From NCBI GenBank assembly GCA_964510205.1, contig CAZEBW010000051.1:1-26009 (forward strand): a stretch of 26,009 nucleotides of DNA, in the 5' to 3' direction. The first letter of the stretch is position 1. Every line of letters begins with the position of its first letter. This DNA is from CAZEBW01 sp964510205. GTDB lineage: Bacteria; Chloroflexota; Anaerolineae; VGOG01. A program made the position numbers and the translations under genes. Shown piece after piece: positions 22,836-26,009 of this stretch. The notes beneath the pieces were generated by a model. It did no database searches, was not told where the DNA came from, and saw only the letters and a list, made by a program, of their open reading frames with translations.

Positions 22836-22955
22836 CTACCGTACAATTTGCGTAGCAGCTGCTACAAAGTGGCGTCTCGCCACGCCGAACGCGGCGCAAA
22901 ACACGGGGCGGGGACGCCCCTCAGTAGCAAATAAGAGAAAGTGTACGGTAGCTAA
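22832..22955. mobile_element. MITE-like element with 9-bp target duplication at the end of the first lipoprotein gene
   Basis: Perfect 13-base inverted ends TAGCTACCGTACA (22833-22845) and TGTACGGTAGCTA (22942-22954) are flanked by the direct repeat TGAGCGACC (22823-22831 and 22956-22964). The interior is GC-rich with small hairpins such as GTAGCAGCTGCTAC. The element supplies the stop codon of the upstream gene. No transposase is encoded. Confidence 0.85.
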
Positions 22956-22994
22956 TGAGCGACCATAATCTCACAAAACGACAGGAGGTCAAAC

Positions 22995-24317
22995 ATGATT
23001 GTCAAACGCGTGGCGCATACCCTTTGTTTGGTGTTCTTGGCATTGGCTGCGGTAGCCTGTACTGAAGCCGAGTTCGTTCCGACAGATACGCCTGCGCCCA
23101 CCGACATGCCTACGGTGACTCGAACGCCGACGGCCCTGCCGACATCCACTCCGACGACCAGGCCGACAAGCACCCCGACGCCCATCCCGACGGCGACGCC
23201 GACCGATACGCCGACACCCATTCCAACGTCTACCCCGACGATCACGCCGACGCCCAAGCCGGCCAATGTCCGCTTGGTCTCTCCGTTGGAGGTGGTGACG
23301 CCCGATGACGTGCTGCGTGTCGGAGAGAAAGTCAAAGCGACTTTCAGGGTGCGGAACTATGGAGGGCAAACGTTCGAGGTCGCGAAGTTCTTGGTCAAAG
23401 GTCGTGGCCCGGATGGTTCTATACAGGACTTCGCCCCGATAGACAACTTCGTGCTTGGCCCCGGAGAAGAGTACACCTATACAGAGTTCAGGAGCTTCTC
23501 TTCGGGCGGCAAGTATTGGTTCACACCGCATTACAGCCCGGACGGCGCTAGCTGGTTCGATATCCTTTGGCCCAATGATAAGCCCAGCCGGGTGGAGATC
23601 GTCGTGGACGGCCTGCCGGTCGTACAGAATATATCCGTCGAGCCGTCTTCTATACTTCAAGGAGAGGCGTTTGTGATTACCATGTCCGCCAGCGACGATT
23701 TCGGTCTGCAGTCTATTCGTTGGTGGAGCGAGGAAACTGGCGATGAGTACCTTGACAAGGGAGGTAAGGCTGACTGTGGCGGAATAACGCGGTGCAGCCA
23801 GAGATGGCCTCCCCAGACATGGACGGGCCAGGATGGCGAGTTCATCATCTACGCTGAGGCTCTGGATACCGCCGATCAGGTATCCCACGAGGTCACAGCG
23901 ACGCTCACCGTGGCGGCGAGGTTCTCCCTATTGGTCGGCGGCGGACCTTTCGCCAAAGAGTCGGTGCAAAACGCGCTGGGATTCGGCATAGACTGGGGGG
24001 AGCTCGGAGAGGAAATCGGGGAAGTGGTGTTGGTGGACTTCGCTTCGGAAGAGACCCTGCCTGTGATGACCCACAACCCAGCCTCGGCCAGAGAGCTGCT
24101 GGCCGGCGCTGGCTATCCCGACGGCTTCGGCGCGGTGCTGCTGTTTGACCCGGACGACGACTTGGCTGCTAGAATGGCCGATTTGGTGGCGGGGCACCTC
24201 TCCGCTGTGGGGATTCGGTGTGAGTACCTTTGGGTTGCCTCGGCCGATGCGCGGGACAGGTTCGCTACCATCACGGGCGCTGGAGACGAGGGTGGCTTGC
24301 TCATCAAGCGGCGGTGA
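22995..24317 (+). CDS. Lipoprotein paralogue: Ig-like and solute-binding-like modules
   Basis: The 440-residue product has a clear signal peptide and lipobox AVAC (Cys-22). A Thr-Pro linker (about 28-89) follows, then the same two beta-rich regions as the preceding lipoprotein (about 90-205 and 208-308, sharing GEYWFTPHYSPDGANW-like and TWTGQDGEF motifs). The same C-terminal module (315-440) has VQNALGFGIDWGELGEEIGE, then SARELLAGAGYPDGF and AARMADLVAGHLSAVGI. Cys-261 and Cys-267 match the spacing in the paralogue. It lacks the FecR-like region. The two genes are clearly a duplication. ACAGGAGG precedes the ATG. It is probably a surface lipoprotein of the same system. Confidence 0.82.
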   Translation: MIVKRVAHTLCLVFLALAAVACTEAEFVPTDTPAPTDMPTVTRTPTALPTSTPTTRPTSTPTPIPTATPTDTPTPIPTSTPTITPTPKPANVRLVSPLEVVTPDDVLRVGEKVKATFRVRNYGGQTFEVAKFLVKGRGPDGSIQDFAPIDNFVLGPGEEYTYTEFRSFSSGGKYWFTPHYSPDGASWFDILWPNDKPSRVEIVVDGLPVVQNISVEPSSILQGEAFVITMSASDDFGLQSIRWWSEETGDEYLDKGGKADCGGITRCSQRWPPQTWTGQDGEFIIYAEALDTADQVSHEVTATLTVAARFSLLVGGGPFAKESVQNALGFGIDWGELGEEIGEVVLVDFASEETLPVMTHNPASARELLAGAGYPDGFGAVLLFDPDDDLAARMADLVAGHLSAVGIRCEYLWVASADARDRFATITGAGDEGGLLIKRR

Positions 24318-24322
24318 TAGCG

Positions 24323-24418
24323 AGAAACCAGGTTTTTCAAGGTCACCGTACTCCCGAAGACGAAGGCGCTCGCCGCGTCGCAGGTTTTGGGGCAAAAGGT
24401 TCTAAAAACCTGGTTTCT
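24323..24418. repeat. Inverted repeat between second lipoprotein gene and SIR2 gene
   Basis: AGAAACCAGGTTTTT (24323-24337) and AAAAACCTGGTTTCT (24404-24418) are perfectly complementary over 15 bases with a 66-base interior. No target duplication is visible. It occupies most of the 118-base spacer before the SIR2-like gene. Confidence 0.7.
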
Positions 24419-24435
24419 GCAAATGGAGAACTCCC

Positions 24436-25209
24436 ATGCACATTCCAACCGAACTGATCGAGCAAATTCAAAAGGGCAACGTGGTCCTCTTTTGCGGGGC
24501 GGGCATCTCCATGGGGCCAGGAGGGCTGCCCAGCGGGTGGCAGTTGACCCAGGAATTGGCCGAGCGGGCTGGTCTGGAGGACGCCAGCGGGATGGGCCTG
24601 CCTGAGGTGGCGCAGGCCTACGAGTTGGGGCTGGGCTACCAGAGCCTCATTGAGTACGTGATCAACCGCGTTGACGATCCAGCATACTCGCCTCTGCGCA
24701 CCCACCAGCTCATTGCCGCTTTGCCTTTCAAGAAGGTCATCACCACCAACTGGGACACCCTGCTGGAGGAGGCCCTGCGCCAGGCCCGCCAGCCGTTCGT
24801 CAAGGTGGTGCGGGACGCCGACATCGCCTTCGCCGACGAGGAGAAAGTGCTGCTCATCAAGCTGCACGGCTCCATCGAGCAGAAGGACACCATCGTCATC
24901 ACCGGCGACGACTACTACGACGTCTTCTATCGCCTGCCCGAGATCGCCAAAGTCGTCGGCGCCTACTTCGCCACCAAAACCCTCCTCTTTCTGGGCTTTG
25001 GCCTAGCTGACGAGGACTTCAAGCGGCTCTACCACGAGGTGGTGCGCCACCTCGGTCGCCACAAGCGCCGCGCCTACGCCGTGCAGCTCCGCCCTCGCGC
25101 GCTGGACGTGCAGTACTGGGAGCGAAAGAACGTCCAGGTCATTGACTGCGACGCGACGGAGTTCCTGGAGGAGATTGAGCGGCGTCTGGACTCGGCCTCG
25201 TTGGAATAG
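24436..25209 (+). CDS. Stand-alone SIR2-like protein
   Basis: The 257-residue product is a single SIR2-like (SIR2_2-type) domain. VVLFCGAGISMGPGGLPSG gives the nucleotide-binding GAG motif (21-23). VITTNWDTLLEEAL gives TTNWD (103-107). LIKLHGSIEQKDTIV gives the catalytic-type His-144. TLLFLGFGLADEDFKRLY follows. It aligns along its length with the N-terminal domain of the 1021-residue protein, sharing THQLIAALPF-like, TTN and FxKTLxFxG stretches, but keeps the residues that copy has lost. SIR2-like domains of this group are known as NAD hydrolases in phage defence (for example in Thoeris ThsA and DSR proteins). No partner effector domain is fused. The ATG follows ATGGAGAA. It is the fourth gene of the cassette. 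Confidence 0.88.
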   Translation: MHIPTELIEQIQKGNVVLFCGAGISMGPGGLPSGWQLTQELAERAGLEDASGMGLPEVAQAYELGLGYQSLIEYVINRVDDPAYSPLRTHQLIAALPFKKVITTNWDTLLEEALRQARQPFVKVVRDADIAFADEEKVLLIKLHGSIEQKDTIVITGDDYYDVFYRLPEIAKVVGAYFATKTLLFLGFGLADEDFKRLYHEVVRHLGRHKRRAYAVQLRPRALDVQYWERKNVQVIDCDATEFLEEIERRLDSASLE

Positions 25210-25270
25210 GAATGAGTGACAGCCTGCACCGCGCCAGGGAGGTGGCCGGCGCGTTGCAAGGTGCGCGCGC

Positions 25271-25299
25271 TTGACAGGATTGGCAACTTGTAGTATGAT
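25271..25299 (+). promoter_or_regulatory. Sigma-70 type promoter for the LysM gene
   Basis: TTGACA (25271-25276) and TATGAT (25294-25299) are separated by 17 bases. The predicted start near 25306 leaves a leader of about 245 bases before the ATG at 25551. Confidence 0.75.
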
Positions 25300-25305
25300 G
25301 GGGAG

Positions 25306-25550
25306 TGAAAAGCGCCGTCACTTTCCTCGATTTTCGCATTCGCAGAAGGAGGTAGTCTCCCTGTAGAGTGTTGCTGGCCTTCGCCGAGCAATGAATTGCC
25401 CGGCTGAGACATAAAATGCGATAAATCGCATTTGTTCTGAATCCGTTTCAACGGATTTCCTGTATCAGCCGAGGTCGTGGAGGAGGACTTCCCGCGACCG
25501 AGGGCCAATCAACAACACCCAAGAGGGGGACTACCCAGAAGGAGGCCAAG
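25306..25550 (+). promoter_or_regulatory. Highly structured untranslated leader of the LysM gene
   Basis: GGTAGTCTCCCT (25351-25362) can pair with AGGGGGACTACC (25524-25535) over 12 positions with one G-U. Inside are a hairpin TTGCT...AGCAA (25371-25391), and a three-way arrangement closed by CGGCTGA (25401-25407) and TCAGCCG (25465-25471). That closing helix encloses AAATGCGAT/ATCGCATTT (25414-25433) and AATCCGTT/AACGGATT (25440-25457). A further stem runs from GGTCG (25473-25477) to the CGACC at about 25495-25499. CAGAAGGAGG occurs twice, at about 25343-25352 and just before the start codon. The whole 25210-25550 stretch has no gene. I recognise no known riboswitch class. Confidence 0.55.
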
Positions 25551-26009
25551 ATGAAAACTGCATTACGCCATGCGCTAATCGTCGTCCTGCTGCTGTCCCA
25601 GTTCGTGCTGGGCATTGGTCTGGCTGAGGCCCAGATAGCTCAAGCGGAATCGTCGTGCACGTATTACACCGTGCGCTGGGGCGACACGCTCTACTCCATC
25701 GCCCGCAGGCACGGCGCCACGGTGCAGGCCATCGCCCAGGCCAGCGGGATTGCCAACACCTCTCTCATCCACGTTGGACAGAAGCTGTGCATTCCCTCCG
25801 GGGAAGCGCCTCCATCGCCTCCTCCTTCCGACTCCCACTACACTGTGCAGCGGGGCGACACCCTCTACTCCATCGCCCGCCGCTACGGCGTCACGGTGCA
25901 GGCCATTGCGCAGGCCAATGGAATCTACAATCCCTCTCTGATTCACGTTGGCCAGGTTCTGACCATCCCTTCGGGAGGCGAGCCCACCCCTCTTCCCACC
26001 CCCACTCCC
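25551..26009 (+). CDS. Secreted LysM-repeat protein (partial, runs off the window)
   Basis: The 153 codons seen begin with a signal peptide (MKTALRHALIVVLLLSQFVL, likely cut after AEA near residue 27). Two LysM repeats follow: residues 38-83 (YTVRWGDTLYSIARRHGATV) and 97-141 (YTVQRGDTLYSIARRYGVTV, with QAIAQANGIYNPSLIHVGQ). They are separated by a Pro/Ser linker, and a Pro/Thr linker starts at the window end. LysM repeats bind peptidoglycan or related glycans. The catalytic or functional domain, if any, lies beyond the window. GGAGG precedes the ATG. It has its own promoter, so it is probably not part of the SIR2 cassette. Confidence 0.92.
   Translation, partial: MKTALRHALIVVLLLSQFVLGIGLAEAQIAQAESSCTYYTVRWGDTLYSIARRHGATVQAIAQASGIANTSLIHVGQKLCIPSGEAPPSPPPSDSHYTVQRGDTLYSIARRYGVTVQAIAQANGIYNPSLIHVGQVLTIPSGGEPTPLPTPTP

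Noticed and set aside
25306..25550. c-di-AMP (ydaO) or c-di-GMP riboswitch in the LysM leader
   Set aside because: I could not find the conserved core sequences of either class by eye, so the leader is described only as structured.

Overview
This window is a bacterial chromosome segment. It most resembles an uncultured Chloroflexota (Anaerolineae-like) genome. That is an inference from the moderately high GC, the Thr-Pro linkers on exported lipoproteins, a LysM protein followed by a Pro/Thr linker, zinc-type S4, S14, L24 and L36 proteins, and many short palindromic repeats between genes. No rRNA gene is present to confirm the placement.

Bases 1-17234 hold one very long ribosomal-protein locus, all on the plus strand. 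It runs: end of tuf, rpsJ, [BrnT-type toxin and partner antitoxin], rplC, rplD, rplW, rplB, rpsS, rplV, rpsC, rplP, rpmC, rpsQ, rplN, rplX, rplE, rpsN, rpsH, rplF, rplR, rpsE, rpmD, rplO, secY, rpmJ, rpsM, rpsK, rpsD, rpoA, rplQ, truA, rplM, rpsI. Two things are unusual. A toxin-antitoxin pair sits between rpsJ and rplC, and secY is followed directly by rpmJ without adk, map or infA. Several spacers carry MITE-like palindromes, including two near-identical copies in opposite orientation at 5505-5636 and 16138-16246. A terminator-like hairpin closes the block at about 17281-17314.

Bases 17235-17793 hold a consensus extended -10 promoter, a palindromic element with a 9-bp target duplication, a 113-bp tandem duplication and a 100-N assembly gap.

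Bases 17794-25209 hold the most interesting region, four co-oriented genes: (1) a 1021-residue SIR2-like / STAND-type NTPase protein with a multi-pass hydrophobic C-terminus; (2) a 659-residue lipoprotein with a FecR-like region, Ig-like regions and a short module resembling the C-terminal part of family-5 solute-binding proteins; (3) a 440-residue paralogue without the FecR-like part; (4) a stand-alone SIR2-like protein. The SIR2 domain fused to the NTPase has lost the usual catalytic His (Gln instead) and the GAG motif, while the stand-alone SIR2 keeps both. I propose that these form a membrane-associated sensing or defence module coupled to exported lipoproteins. No phage defence or signalling role has been shown here.

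Bases 25210-26009 hold a strong promoter, a leader of about 245 nt that folds into nested hairpins, and the 5' part of a secreted two-LysM protein that runs off the window.
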